Notes under the pieces: generated by a model
What the model was told of the DNA's origin: nothing
What the model saw: only the letters and a program-made list of their open reading frames with translations
The model's database searches: none
In this document: positions 15,726-23,840 of the stretch, piece after piece
Position numbering within the stretch: the stretch's first letter is position 1
Layout of the letters: the number at the start of each line of letters is the position of its first letter
NCBI GenBank assembly: GCA_964538615.1
Contig: CAZIGK010000018.1
Span: forward strand, 1-35,153
DNA length: 35,153 nt
Source: CAZIGK01 sp964538615
GTDB lineage: Bacteria; Pseudomonadota; Alphaproteobacteria; Rickettsiales; RI-342
Reading direction: 5' to 3'
Program-made: the position numbers and the translations under genes

Positions 15726-15872
15726 ATGCGCCACCTTCATTCCTCCTCCTCCTTCCGGTCGGCGCAGCGTTCCCGTGCGGCGGCACGCGCTGTTGCAAGG
15801 GAAAAACCGGTCGCTTTCTGGCTGGCTTCCGGCATGTTTGCCACGCTGGCTCTGCTGGCGGCAATTGCCTGA
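15726..15872 (+). CDS. Small basic membrane protein (48 aa), unknown function
   Basis: An ATG preceded by GAGGT five bases upstream opens a 48-codon frame. The first half is very basic and Ser/Arg-rich (RSAQRSRAAARAVAREK); the second half is one hydrophobic helix (about 29-48) running to the C-terminus. That charge pattern suits a tail-anchored inner-membrane protein. No family is recognised, and its length makes chance possible. The ribosome-binding site and the clean N-basic/C-hydrophobic split are the support. Confidence 0.42.
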   Translation: MRHLHSSSSFRSAQRSRAAARAVAREKPVAFWLASGMFATLALLAAIA

Positions 15873-16091
15873 ACGGGTTGCCCCTTTCATTCCCCTTGTC
15901 TTCGGGTCAGATTCACGCCCTGTAAGCTCCTTTTGTTGCGCTGCCGGATGCAAAATGCACAGCAGCATCGGATTGCATTTTTCAAGCTATGCGCCATGTG
16001 CATGGGTGGTAGGATAATGCTTGCCTGAGCCTGCTGTGGACGCTATCCACTTCCTCATGCCATCGAAAAAAATGCTGTAAGGGAGTGCATT
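15873..16091. other. Intergenic region before the ThDP decarboxylase gene
   Basis: No ORF is supported. An 8-bp AT-rich inverted repeat AAAATGCA (15952-15959) / TGCATTTT (15974-15981) followed by C could be a weak terminator. The ribosome-binding site AAGGGAG (16079-16085) lies six bases before the ATG at 16092. Confidence 0.35.
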
Positions 16092-17753
16092 ATGAGCGAT
16101 TACACCATCGGTAGTTTCCTGTTTGATTATCTGCACCGCAAGGGCGTGGAACATGTGTTTGGTCTGCCGGGGGATTTCGCGCTGCCTACCTTCCGCTGGC
16201 TGGAAAAATCCAAGCTGGAGATTATCACGCTCACCCATGAGCCATCCGTCGGCTTCGCGGCGGATGTCTATGCCCGCTCGCATGGTTTGGGCGTGGCCTG
16301 CGTCACCTATTGCGTGGGCGGGTTGAACATGCTGAACCCCGTGGCCTGTGCCTATGCGGAAAAAAGCCCGCTACTGGTCATTTCCGGTGGGCCATCCCCG
16401 ACCGACCGCCGTAACGATGCGCTGGTGCACCATAAAGTCCGCACCTTTGATACCCAACGCCGTATCTACGAAGAAGTGACCTGCGCCAATGCGGTGCTGG
16501 ATAACCCGGAAACCGCCGCCAGCGAGATTATTCGGGTCGTGGAAACCATGCTGGAACATTCCCGCCCCGGTTATATTGAAGTGCCGTATGATATGGTGGA
16601 TAAGGTGATTCCTATTCTGCCTTCCAAAGCACGCATTGCCCCGCACAGCGACCCCGAAACACTGGAAGCCTGCATTGCGGAAGCGGCGGACATGATTAAC
16701 AAAGCCAGGCAACCCGTCATCCTCGCGGGGGTGGAGCTTCACCGCCACGGCCTGACGGATAAAGTGGTGGCGCTGGCGCAAAAATTCAACCTGCCCATCG
16801 CCGCCACGCTGGATAGCAAAGGCGTGATTAGCGAGAGTAACCCGCTGTACATGGGGGTCTATAGCCATGCTCTCTCAGACCCGAAGTGCGAGGAATATGT
16901 CAACGCCAGCGACTGCCTGATTATGCTCGGCACCTTCATTTCCGATGTGTTTTTTGGCTTCGGTACGCAAAATCTCTCCCGCAAAAACAGCATTCTGGTC
17001 ACCACAGAAAAAGCCCGCGTGCAATATCACAGCTTTGATGATGTGCTATTCAGCGATTTTCTGGACGGTCTGGGCAAGGCGGATATCAAAACCCGCAAAT
17101 TCACCAACCCCAACCCTTATGAGCCGCCATTGCCTATTGGCAAGGAGGAGCTGGGCGAAACCCTGAAAGTGGACACCATGTTCCGCGCACTGGCGCAAAG
17201 CATGCCGGAAGGTTCCACCATTATTTGCGATGTGGGGGAATCGTTGTTCGGGGCGATTGGCCTGCGCACCACCAAGCGCCACCGCTTTTTTGCGGATGCC
17301 TATTACCTCTCCATGGGGTTTGCTATGCCAGCAGCCATTGGTGCATTGGCGCGGCACGATGAAGAGCTGGGGCGCACATTTGTGATTATTGGCGATGGCG
17401 CTTTCCAAATGACCGGAACGGAGTTTTCCACCGCTGTAAAATATGGCATGAACCCGATTGTGATTGTGATGAACAATGACGGTTACGGTACCCAGCGCCA
17501 CATTATTGACGGGCCTTTTAATAACCTGCAACGCTGGCAGTACCATAAAATGACGGATATGGTGGGCGGTGGTATGGGGCTGAAAGCCGAAACCCCACAG
17601 CAAATGCTGAATGCCCTGCAACAGGCCATTGCCAATAAAGACCAGGCCACCCTGATTGAGGCCATGATCCCACGGGATGATTGTAGCACCACGCTGCGCC
17701 GCCTCGGTGAATCCCTCGCCAGCCAGCGGGATGTGAATAAGCGGAAGAAGTGA
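16092..17753 (+). CDS. Pyruvate/indolepyruvate-decarboxylase-like ThDP enzyme
   Basis: A 553-residue thiamine-diphosphate enzyme with the three-domain pyruvate decarboxylase layout. Visible: D28 (GLPGDF), E50 for cofactor activation (THEPSVGFAAD), the paired H113-H114, the ThDP/Mg motif GDG (434-436) ending in N461-N462, and the alignable IDGPFNNLQRWQY. In Zymomonas pyruvate decarboxylase the essential E473 (GYTIE) lines up with Q468 here (GYGTQ). The substrate is therefore uncertain: a 2-keto acid decarboxylase by family, possibly slow or altered. A strong ribosome-binding site supports the start. It lies between ftsX and lptB, both on the other strand, with the next gene starting three bases after its stop. 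Confidence 0.85.
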   Translation: MSDYTIGSFLFDYLHRKGVEHVFGLPGDFALPTFRWLEKSKLEIITLTHEPSVGFAADVYARSHGLGVACVTYCVGGLNMLNPVACAYAEKSPLLVISGGPSPTDRRNDALVHHKVRTFDTQRRIYEEVTCANAVLDNPETAASEIIRVVETMLEHSRPGYIEVPYDMVDKVIPILPSKARIAPHSDPETLEACIAEAADMINKARQPVILAGVELHRHGLTDKVVALAQKFNLPIAATLDSKGVISESNPLYMGVYSHALSDPKCEEYVNASDCLIMLGTFISDVFFGFGTQNLSRKNSILVTTEKARVQYHSFDDVLFSDFLDGLGKADIKTRKFTNPNPYEPPLPIGKEELGETLKVDTMFRALAQSMPEGSTIICDVGESLFGAIGLRTTKRHRFFADAYYLSMGFAMPAAIGALARHDEELGRTFVIIGDGAFQMTGTEFSTAVKYGMNPIVIVMNNDGYGTQRHIIDGPFNNLQRWQYHKMTDMVGGGMGLKAETPQQMLNALQQAIANKDQATLIEAMIPRDDCSTTLRRLGESLASQRDVNKRKK

Positions 17754-17756
17754 CCT

Positions 17757-19652
17757 TTGCCTGACACAACATCTCTCCCATCACCGGAATCGCGAAAACT
17801 CACCCCTGCGCGCGAGAATATCTATTATTGCCTCGCCACCTCTCATGGTGAGCAGGGGGAAGATTCTCATTCTGAGTTGCCACAAAAAAACAAATATATC
17901 TGGAATCGATTCATGGTTACAAGGATGGATTATAGAGGGAAAGCGGATAGAATTAGTTTTTTTGAAGGAAGCTATCCGAAATATACTGATAATGAATTAG
18001 ACAAGATAATAAGTAAAATAATTACAGAGAAGGGGTTAAAATCCTCACTAGCTGAGCTAAGAGGTCGTTTATTAGAAGACGATATTCATTTTGAAAATGT
18101 GCATTTTGAACGAAATGTTCATTTTGAGGGCTTTTCTTTTCCTGATCATTGCGTGTCCTTTAAGGGGTCACAATTCGATAAGTCGGCTAAATTTCAATAT
18201 GTAAAATTTTTCGGCGGAGTTTCGTTTGAAAATACTATCTTTGGCAATGGATTGAACCTTGCTAATGTGCAGGCCGAAACAGGAAATATAGGGATTATTC
18301 AGTCCACTATCATGGGCAGATTAGATCTGCATATTCTTAGGCTGGAAGAGGGTAGCTGTGTAATAAAATCTTTAATAGCTCACGACAAAGTAGCTCTAAG
18401 TAACATTGAATGTGTAGATTTTCAATTTGATAATTGTGAATTCAAGGGAGCAGAAGGCCATAGAAATCTTTCTGTCCAGAATGTGTCCACAAGCGCACTA
18501 TGGAAAATTAGTCAGTGTCAAAATATAGATGAAATACAGATTGAAGCACCACGTACACAAAACCGAGCGGCGTATCATGAAGGTGATATTGTTCTGTCAC
18601 ATATAAAATGCAATAATATTACTTTTAGTAAAGTATCCGCACAGAGTGGCAGGCAACTTATTAAAGACGTGACGGCTAATAATTTATCCATAGCTGGTGA
18701 TTATAAGCGGCCGCATTTTACGTTTTTAGATGTAAATATTCGTAATGAATTAAGTATTCGTGAGTCAGGAACATATGATTTTCTTTCTGAAAAGAATCAT
18801 TCAATAGGCAACAGAGTAGCTAATCTGTCATTGATATCTGATGGCAAAGATAGAGATATTTTGCATGAATTGATATTAAAAGGTTCTGGCTATGAAGTCG
18901 GAAAATTTTCAGTCGAGGGTACGTTCCAGGCAAGCTGGATATTCGATGAATCGTTTAAAATCACAGGTGATACAATTATTCGTGGGTGCCATTTTAATAA
19001 CAAAAGTAATATAGAATTTAAGAAAACCTATTTCGGTGGAAAAGTTAATTTTAGAAATACCAAGTTTGACTCAAGCCTACGTTTCGATGGGGTTACCTTT
19101 GCCAATTATGCGCCGGATTTTCGGGGGGCAAGCCTACATCAAGCTACCGAATGGTCAGGGAATATTCTGTGGCCAACCCCAACTCCTGATAATGCGGAAC
19201 AGCTAGCCTATTGCTACGAGCGTCTTAAACAGGAAATGGAAAGCCTAAAAAAGCACGATGCTGAGCAGGATTTTTTCCGTAAAGAGCTTCGCGCTAAACG
19301 TGAATTATTATCAAAAACTTCTGCTAAATATTGGTTGAATAAATGCTATGAAACCTTTGGGGAATATGGCTATGGAGTGCATACGCCTTTTGCATGGTGG
19401 GTGGCCTGTTCAAGCCTATTTTTTGCCACATATAGTGCAGCCTTAAGTGGTTCCGTGCAGAATGCTTTTTACTTCTCGCTGACCAATGCTCTACCGCTTA
19501 TTCCTATGTCCAAGCTGGCTGCAAATACACTCGAGGCAACCTTGAGTCATCATCAATGGCTCATCCTACCCGCTGTATTGCAAGGGTTATTTTCCATCAT
19601 CCTGCTGTTTCTCATCGGTCTTGGGCTGCGCAATCGCTTCCGTATTAAATAG
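17757..19652 (+). CDS. Pentapeptide-repeat-like membrane protein
   Basis: A 631-residue protein from a TTG three bases after the decarboxylase stop and in the same frame. The N-terminal ~60 residues carry YYCLATSHGEQ and a WNRFM motif. Residues about 105-480 hold runs spaced by five (FENVHFERNVHFEGFSF; FKKTYFGGKVNFRNTKF), as in pentapeptide right-handed beta-helices. The C-terminus has two hydrophobic segments (about 553-575 and 604-624) around NAFYFSLTNALPLIPM. The central part is much more AT-rich than its neighbours (many ATA, AAT and TTA codons), suggesting transfer. Role unknown; a membrane-anchored sensor or channel-like protein is a guess. GGAAG about nine bases before the TTG could be the ribosome-binding site; an ATG near 17913 is the alternative. 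Confidence 0.7.
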   Translation: MPDTTSLPSPESRKLTPARENIYYCLATSHGEQGEDSHSELPQKNKYIWNRFMVTRMDYRGKADRISFFEGSYPKYTDNELDKIISKIITEKGLKSSLAELRGRLLEDDIHFENVHFERNVHFEGFSFPDHCVSFKGSQFDKSAKFQYVKFFGGVSFENTIFGNGLNLANVQAETGNIGIIQSTIMGRLDLHILRLEEGSCVIKSLIAHDKVALSNIECVDFQFDNCEFKGAEGHRNLSVQNVSTSALWKISQCQNIDEIQIEAPRTQNRAAYHEGDIVLSHIKCNNITFSKVSAQSGRQLIKDVTANNLSIAGDYKRPHFTFLDVNIRNELSIRESGTYDFLSEKNHSIGNRVANLSLISDGKDRDILHELILKGSGYEVGKFSVEGTFQASWIFDESFKITGDTIIRGCHFNNKSNIEFKKTYFGGKVNFRNTKFDSSLRFDGVTFANYAPDFRGASLHQATEWSGNILWPTPTPDNAEQLAYCYERLKQEMESLKKHDAEQDFFRKELRAKRELLSKTSAKYWLNKCYETFGEYGYGVHTPFAWWVACSSLFFATYSAALSGSVQNAFYFSLTNALPLIPMSKLAANTLEATLSHHQWLILPAVLQGLFSIILLFLIGLGLRNRFRIK

Positions 19653-19655
19653 TGC

Positions 19656-20468
19656 CTAAAGCCGAAAATCCGCGCCCAAATACACCCTGCGCACATCTTC
19701 ATTATGCACAATGTCATGCGGGCTGCCTTCTACCAGCACTGTGCCATCGTGAATAATGTAAGCGCGGTCGATAATATCCAGTGTTTCTCGCACGTTATGG
19801 TCGGTAATCAACACGCCCAGTCCCCGGTTTTTCAACTGCCCGACAATATGCCGCACTTCGGCTACGGCAATCGGGTCAATCCCGGCTAAGGGTTCGTCCA
19901 GCAGAATGAAGGACGGACGGCTGGCCAGTGCGCGCGCAATCTCCACCCGCCGCCGCTCCCCGCCGGAAAGCGCAATGGCGGGTGCTGTGCGTAGATGGGT
20001 GATAGAGAACTCCCCTAACAGGGCATCCAACTGCTTGAAGCGTGTTTCTGCATCCGGCTCATGCACTTCCAGCACCGCCATAATATTATCTTCGACTGTC
20101 ATGCCCCGAAAAATAGAGGCTTCCTGCGGTAGGTAGCCAATGCCCATCCGCGCCCGCCGATACATCGGTAGGGCGGTCACATTCTGTCCGTCAATGTAAA
20201 TGGCGCCCTGATCCGGTGGAATCAAGCCACTAATCATATAAAAGCAGGTGGTTTTACCCGCCCCGTTCGGTCCCAACAGCCCCACGGCTTCTCCACGGCG
20301 CAGATGCAGGGAAATATCCCGCACCACTGGCCGGTTGCTATAACGTTTGCTCAGGTGTTGAATGGCCAACCCCTGTCGTGCTTCTTCCGGCAAGCCGGGT
20401 AAGACGGTGAAGGTAGGGCTGGCGGAGGTCGCCTGTATTGATGAGGTTTGACGACGGCGCAACCGCAT
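19656..20468 (-). CDS. lptB: LPS export ABC transporter ATPase LptB
   Basis: A 270-residue ABC ATPase: Walker A GPNGAGKTT (66-74), Q-loop near GYLPQEASIFRGM, signature LSGGERRRVEIARAL, Walker B FILLDEPLAGIDP and the switch His in LITDHNVRETL. GYLPQEASIFRGMTVEDNI is typical of LptB, the motor that pulls LPS from the inner membrane with LptFGC. The N-terminus has about 30 extra residues. The ATG overlaps the lptA stop (TAATG). It ends three bases from the convergent pentapeptide-like gene; rpoN, often next in alphaproteobacteria, is not present. Confidence 0.95.
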   Translation of the reverse strand: MRLRRRQTSSIQATSASPTFTVLPGLPEEARQGLAIQHLSKRYSNRPVVRDISLHLRRGEAVGLLGPNGAGKTTCFYMISGLIPPDQGAIYIDGQNVTALPMYRRARMGIGYLPQEASIFRGMTVEDNIMAVLEVHEPDAETRFKQLDALLGEFSITHLRTAPAIALSGGERRRVEIARALASRPSFILLDEPLAGIDPIAVAEVRHIVGQLKNRGLGVLITDHNVRETLDIIDRAYIIHDGTVLVEGSPHDIVHNEDVRRVYLGADFRL

Positions 20469-21037
20469 TACTGCCCCCCACTCTGAGGGATGAACACACC
20501 GCGTACCCGTCCCTTTTTCGGGGCGTCCTCACCCCCGGCACTCGCAGGGGTTTTGGCAGGCAAGGCGATGATTTTGCTGCGCCCGGTATCCAGATGATAT
20601 TCCAGCGCATCGCCCCGAATTTCATTTTTTTGTTTGGTCAGTACCACATTGCCCAACAGCCGTACCAGCTTGGCATCCACATCATAAAAACCTTTGGCGC
20701 CGCGTGCGGTTTCTTCCGCCGTTTTTAAGAACACATTTCCTTCTACCTCAATGCGGGAAATCTGGTTGCCACCGCCCTCGGAACTGCCGCCCGTTTTTTG
20801 GCTGGCGTAATGCACCACCATCTTGTCACTATTCAGGGTTATCTTGCCCTGAATAGCCTCGACTTGCCCGGTAAAAATGGCTTGCTGTTTATCCTGAAAC
20901 ACCTCCAGTTCATCGGCGGTAATTTCAATAGGCTGGCTGCTATCCATCAGGGCGGGTTGCGCCCATGCCGTGCCGATCGGTGCTACCCACAGGTTGGCCG
21001 CCAAAAGCAGGAAAGAGAGATAAGTCAGGCGCATCAT
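20468..21037 (-). CDS. lptA: LPS transport periplasmic protein LptA
   Basis: A 189-residue protein with a signal peptide (about 1-26, ending AWA). An OstA/LptA-type beta-jellyroll follows: PIEITADELEVFQDKQQAIFTGQVEAIQGKITLNSDKMVVHY. LptA polymerises into the periplasmic bridge carrying LPS to LptDE. The second ATG (21034) overlaps the lptC stop (TGATG) and the first (21037) is adjacent; either could start translation. The order lptC-lptA-lptB with overlaps is the standard Lpt transcription unit. The C-terminal tail is Lys/Gly-rich. Confidence 0.92.
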   Translation of the reverse strand: MMRLTYLSFLLLAANLWVAPIGTAWAQPALMDSSQPIEITADELEVFQDKQQAIFTGQVEAIQGKITLNSDKMVVHYASQKTGGSSEGGGNQISRIEVEGNVFLKTAEETARGAKGFYDVDAKLVRLLGNVVLTKQKNEIRGDALEYHLDTGRSKIIALPAKTPASAGGEDAPKKGRVRGVFIPQSGGQ

Positions 21038-21657
21038 AGGGAGGAAGCCTCCGTTGGCGGTGGTGAAATAGACGGTCGTTCAGCAGGATGATACACCAAA
21101 CGAACACGCTTGCCAAACCACAGCCGATCCCCTCCCTCTGTGACCCGAAAATGCCCCGCCTGTAACTGGCCCAGCGAAGACTGCCCGGATAATGGAGAAT
21201 CCCCTTCAATGGTTCCCTGCTTTAGCCAGATATGGGCTTTTTCAGTGGTCAGGTAATACTCTGCACCATGCCAAAGTTCAATGTTTCCCTGCAACGCCAC
21301 TTCTTCTTTGTCCAGCCATACCATGCCATCCATCGCTTCCAGCCGGGTTGGGGTATTGTGCTGGAAAAGGTTGGCGTGCAGGTTATGCAGCCGAATTTTC
21401 TGAGGCCCCAGTTGCTCTGCCAGTTCTGCTTCCACCCGGTAGGGGCGTCCCTGTGCATCCACCCCCTGCAATTTTGGCTCTACCATGGCAGGGGTTTCTT
21501 CCTCCCCTTGTTGCAGGGACTGGTAGCTCAGGTTAAAGCGGTCATTTTCGTGGTGAAACGCTACGGTCAAGGCCAGTGCCGCCAGCATCAGCACAATGAT
21601 GCCGCTGAGCATCTGCTTGGCAAACCGTACACGGTGGCTATGGCGGGTCATGCTCAT
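21034..21657 (-). CDS. lptC: LPS export protein LptC
   Basis: About 207 residues from ATG 21657 (MSMTRHSH). One N-terminal membrane helix (about 20-36) is followed by a periplasmic LptC/YrbK beta-jellyroll (YRVEAELAEQLGPQKIRLHNL; VALQGNIELWHGAEYYL). It receives LPS from LptB2FG and hands it to LptA. The frame stays open into kdsD up to 21744, but the extra residues overlap that gene and look non-coding; an ATG at 21651 is also possible. No good ribosome-binding site is seen, which fits coupling to the kdsD stop 13 bases upstream. Confidence 0.88.
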   Translation of the reverse strand: MSMTRHSHRVRFAKQMLSGIIVLMLAALALTVAFHHENDRFNLSYQSLQQGEEETPAMVEPKLQGVDAQGRPYRVEAELAEQLGPQKIRLHNLHANLFQHNTPTRLEAMDGMVWLDKEEVALQGNIELWHGAEYYLTTEKAHIWLKQGTIEGDSPLSGQSSLGQLQAGHFRVTEGGDRLWFGKRVRLVYHPAERPSISPPPTEASSL

Positions 21658-21670
21658 GGGAGAAGGCAGC

Positions 21671-22699
21671 TTACGCGATGCCCGCACGCAAAATATCATG
21701 CAGGTGAATAAAGCCCTGCGGTTTGCCCGCATCATCCAGTGCAAACAACCCGGTGATATTGTGTGCGTTCAAAAACGCCAGTGCTTCTACGGCCATCACA
21801 CTGGGGCGAATGGTTTTTGGGTTGGCGGTCATGACCTGCTCTGCCGTTTGATCCAGCAAGTGACGATCCATATGGCGGCGCAAATCTCCGTCCGTGATGA
21901 TGCCAATCATCTGGCCATTCGCATCCACCACGGCGCAGTTGCCAAAGCCCTTGGCGGTCATTTCCAGCAATACCTGCTGCATGGGGGTGTCTTGCTGTAC
22001 AATGGGCAGGCTATGGCCGGTATGCATCAGATTTTTCACGCGGATAAAGGCTTTGCCCAGCTTGCCGCCGGGGTGGTACACCCCAAAATCCTCTTTGTTA
22101 AAGCCCCGACGTTCCATCAGGGCGACGGCAATGCAATCCCCCAGTGCCATCATCATGGTGGTGGAGGTAGTGGGGGCACCGGTGGGAGAGGCTTCAGGAA
22201 TGGCGGGCAACACCAGCGGAACAGTTGCGGCTTCCACCAGCAGAGATGTTGCACGGCGCACCATGCCGATGATGGGAATGTTAAACCGCTTGGCGTAATG
22301 GATCATATCGCTCAACTCGGCCGTTTCTCCAGAGTTGGACAGCATGAGAATCGCATCCTGCTCACCAATCATGCCCAAATCACCGTGGCTGGCTTCGCCG
22401 GGATGCACAAAGAAAGAGGGCGTACCCGTTGATGCCAGTGTTGCCGCAATTTTATTGCCCACATGCCCGCTTTTGCCCATGCCACTGATCACCAGTTTGC
22501 CGCGCAGGTTGTAAATGAGGTCGACGGCTGCAATGAAATGTTCCCCCAGCGTTTGTTCCAACGCTTTCAGCCCTTCGATTTCCTGTTCCAGCACCCGATA
22601 GGCCGCCGCAATATCCGGTTGTGCATCGGCAGCGGTCAGGGCGGTCAGAGTCGGTTTGTCCTGTTTCAATGGGGTAATATTGTCAGCAGTCATGGCCAT
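21671..22699 (-). CDS. kdsD: D-arabinose 5-phosphate isomerase (SIS + two CBS domains)
   Basis: About 342 residues. The SIS domain (about 60-180) has GKLVISGMGKSGHVGNKIAATL, the STGTPSFFVHPGEASHGDLG segment and SNSGETAEL. Two C-terminal CBS domains follow (about 220-340). The enzyme converts ribulose 5-phosphate to arabinose 5-phosphate, the first step towards Kdo, whose next step is KdsA (30587). The ATG at 22699 is chosen because AGGT lies about eight bases upstream; the frame is open to ATGs at 22717 and 22714. A kpsF-type capsule paralogue has the same architecture, but linkage to lptCAB favours LPS. Confidence 0.92.
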   Translation of the reverse strand: MAMTADNITPLKQDKPTLTALTAADAQPDIAAAYRVLEQEIEGLKALEQTLGEHFIAAVDLIYNLRGKLVISGMGKSGHVGNKIAATLASTGTPSFFVHPGEASHGDLGMIGEQDAILMLSNSGETAELSDMIHYAKRFNIPIIGMVRRATSLLVEAATVPLVLPAIPEASPTGAPTTSTTMMMALGDCIAVALMERRGFNKEDFGVYHPGGKLGKAFIRVKNLMHTGHSLPIVQQDTPMQQVLLEMTAKGFGNCAVVDANGQMIGIITDGDLRRHMDRHLLDQTAEQVMTANPKTIRPSVMAVEALAFLNAHNITGLFALDDAGKPQGFIHLHDILRAGIA

Positions 22700-22771
22700 G
22701 CGAATACCTGTCATCATACATCATGGCAGTGCTATAGCATGGTTTTGCGCAAAAATCTGCCAAAAACACGG

Positions 22772-23398
22772 TTAGTGGGCGAAAATATCCACCTCCGGCC
22801 AGCCCGCCAGATCCAATGCGCAACGTGTTGGCAGAAAGGCGAAGCAGGCTTCCGCCAATTCCCGGCGGCCTTCCCGTTCCAGCATGTTGTTCAGCCAGTC
22901 CCGCAGGTCATGCAGATACAACACATCCGTTGCGGCATAATCCATTTGTGCGGGGCTTAGTTCATCCTTCGCCCAGTCGGAAGATTGCTGCATTTTGGAA
23001 ATATCAATCTCTCGGTACTCCCGCAGCAATTCTTTCAACCCATGGCGATCCGTATAGGTGCGCACCAGCTTAGAGGCAATTTTGGTGCAATATAGTGGCG
23101 CGACCGTAATGCCAAAGCATTTTTGAAACATGGCTACATCAAAGCGGGCAAAGTGAAAAATTTTCACCCGTCCGGCATCGGTCAACAGGCGGCACAGGTT
23201 GGGGGCGTGGAAAGGCGGCTGACCGGATAGTTTCACCAAATGGCAATGACCAGCTTCATCCTGCAACTGTACCAGACACAGGCGGTCACGGGTGAAGCTG
23301 AGTCCGGTCGCTTCCGTATCCACTGCAATATCGCCCACCAGCATCAGGTTATCTGGCAGGTCACCGTGGTGCAGGTGAAGGGTTTTCTCAGTCGTCAT
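22772..23398 (-). CDS. rnd: Ribonuclease D family 3'-5' exonuclease
   Basis: A 208-residue DEDDy exonuclease domain alone, without the C-terminal HRDC domains of E. coli RNase D. Acidic residues are visible: D27/E29 in VDTEATG, Asp in HFARFDVAMF, and the YAATDVLYL motif with Tyr and Asp. The short form is typical of alphaproteobacteria, where it sits before kdsD. It trims 3' ends of tRNA-type RNAs by family. The ribosome-binding site AAGGAAA contains the stop codon of the upstream lipoprotein gene, indicating coupling. Confidence 0.9.
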   Translation of the reverse strand: MTTEKTLHLHHGDLPDNLMLVGDIAVDTEATGLSFTRDRLCLVQLQDEAGHCHLVKLSGQPPFHAPNLCRLLTDAGRVKIFHFARFDVAMFQKCFGITVAPLYCTKIASKLVRTYTDRHGLKELLREYREIDISKMQQSSDWAKDELSPAQMDYAATDVLYLHDLRDWLNNMLEREGRRELAEACFAFLPTRCALDLAGWPEVDIFAH

Positions 23399-23410
23399 GG
23401 GGTGGTTTCC

Positions 23411-23815
23411 TTAGTTGCAGAAAGCTACGCAATAGGTGTGGGGAATGGCTTGTCCGCCACAGTTGGTGTGACAAATACGATAATGCGCCTGACAACTTTC
23501 CGTGCATTCATCATCATCTGCGCAGGCAAAATGGTTGATGCGGGAATAATAGGAATCGTCCTTTGGTTGTTTTCCTTTGGCAAGGGCTTCGTTGCGTTCG
23601 CGCAGGTATTCATTTTCCGCACGTAAGTCTTCATTCTGGCGACATTGCTGTCCTGTGGTGCGGCATTGCTGTTCGCACACCTGATTGGCGAGTAGGCAAT
23701 TATTGGCACATAAGCGCCCCTCCTGTGAATCGGGTGGCACCATTTGATAATCGGTCTGATACATCGGGCCGCAGGCCGTCAGCAGGAACAGCAAACTAAA
23801 GAGCAGGTGGCGCAT
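23411..23815 (-). CDS. Cysteine-rich lipoprotein with repeated CX3C pairs
   Basis: A 134-residue protein starting at ATG 23815, 25 bases after trpE. A short signal peptide ends in lipobox LTAC (lipidated C15). Twelve further cysteines form pairs with three residues between: 36/40, 47/51, 104/108, 115/119 and 129/133, plus C58 and C98. A charged coiled-coil-like stretch (about 61-80, DLRAENEYLRERNEAL) separates the two Cys clusters. The spacing suggests helical hairpins cross-linked by disulfides in the oxidising periplasm, as in twin-CX3C proteins. No family is recognised. The frame extends upstream into trpE to 23962, but those residues look non-coding. Confidence 0.8.
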   Translation of the reverse strand: MRHLLFSLLFLLTACGPMYQTDYQMVPPDSQEGRLCANNCLLANQVCEQQCRTTGQQCRQNEDLRAENEYLRERNEALAKGKQPKDDSYYSRINHFACADDDECTESCQAHYRICHTNCGGQAIPHTYCVAFCN

Positions 23816-23840
23816 GGGTCTTTTTTCCCGTTGAAAAATG

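Noticed and set aside
15952..15981. AT-rich 8-bp inverted repeat as a terminator
   Set aside because: The stem has only two GC pairs and the T run is short, so it is mentioned only in the intergenic entry.
21596..22432. A 278-codon plus-strand frame
   Set aside because: It is antisense to kdsD and the start of lptC; it is His/Gly-rich and has no recognisable motif.
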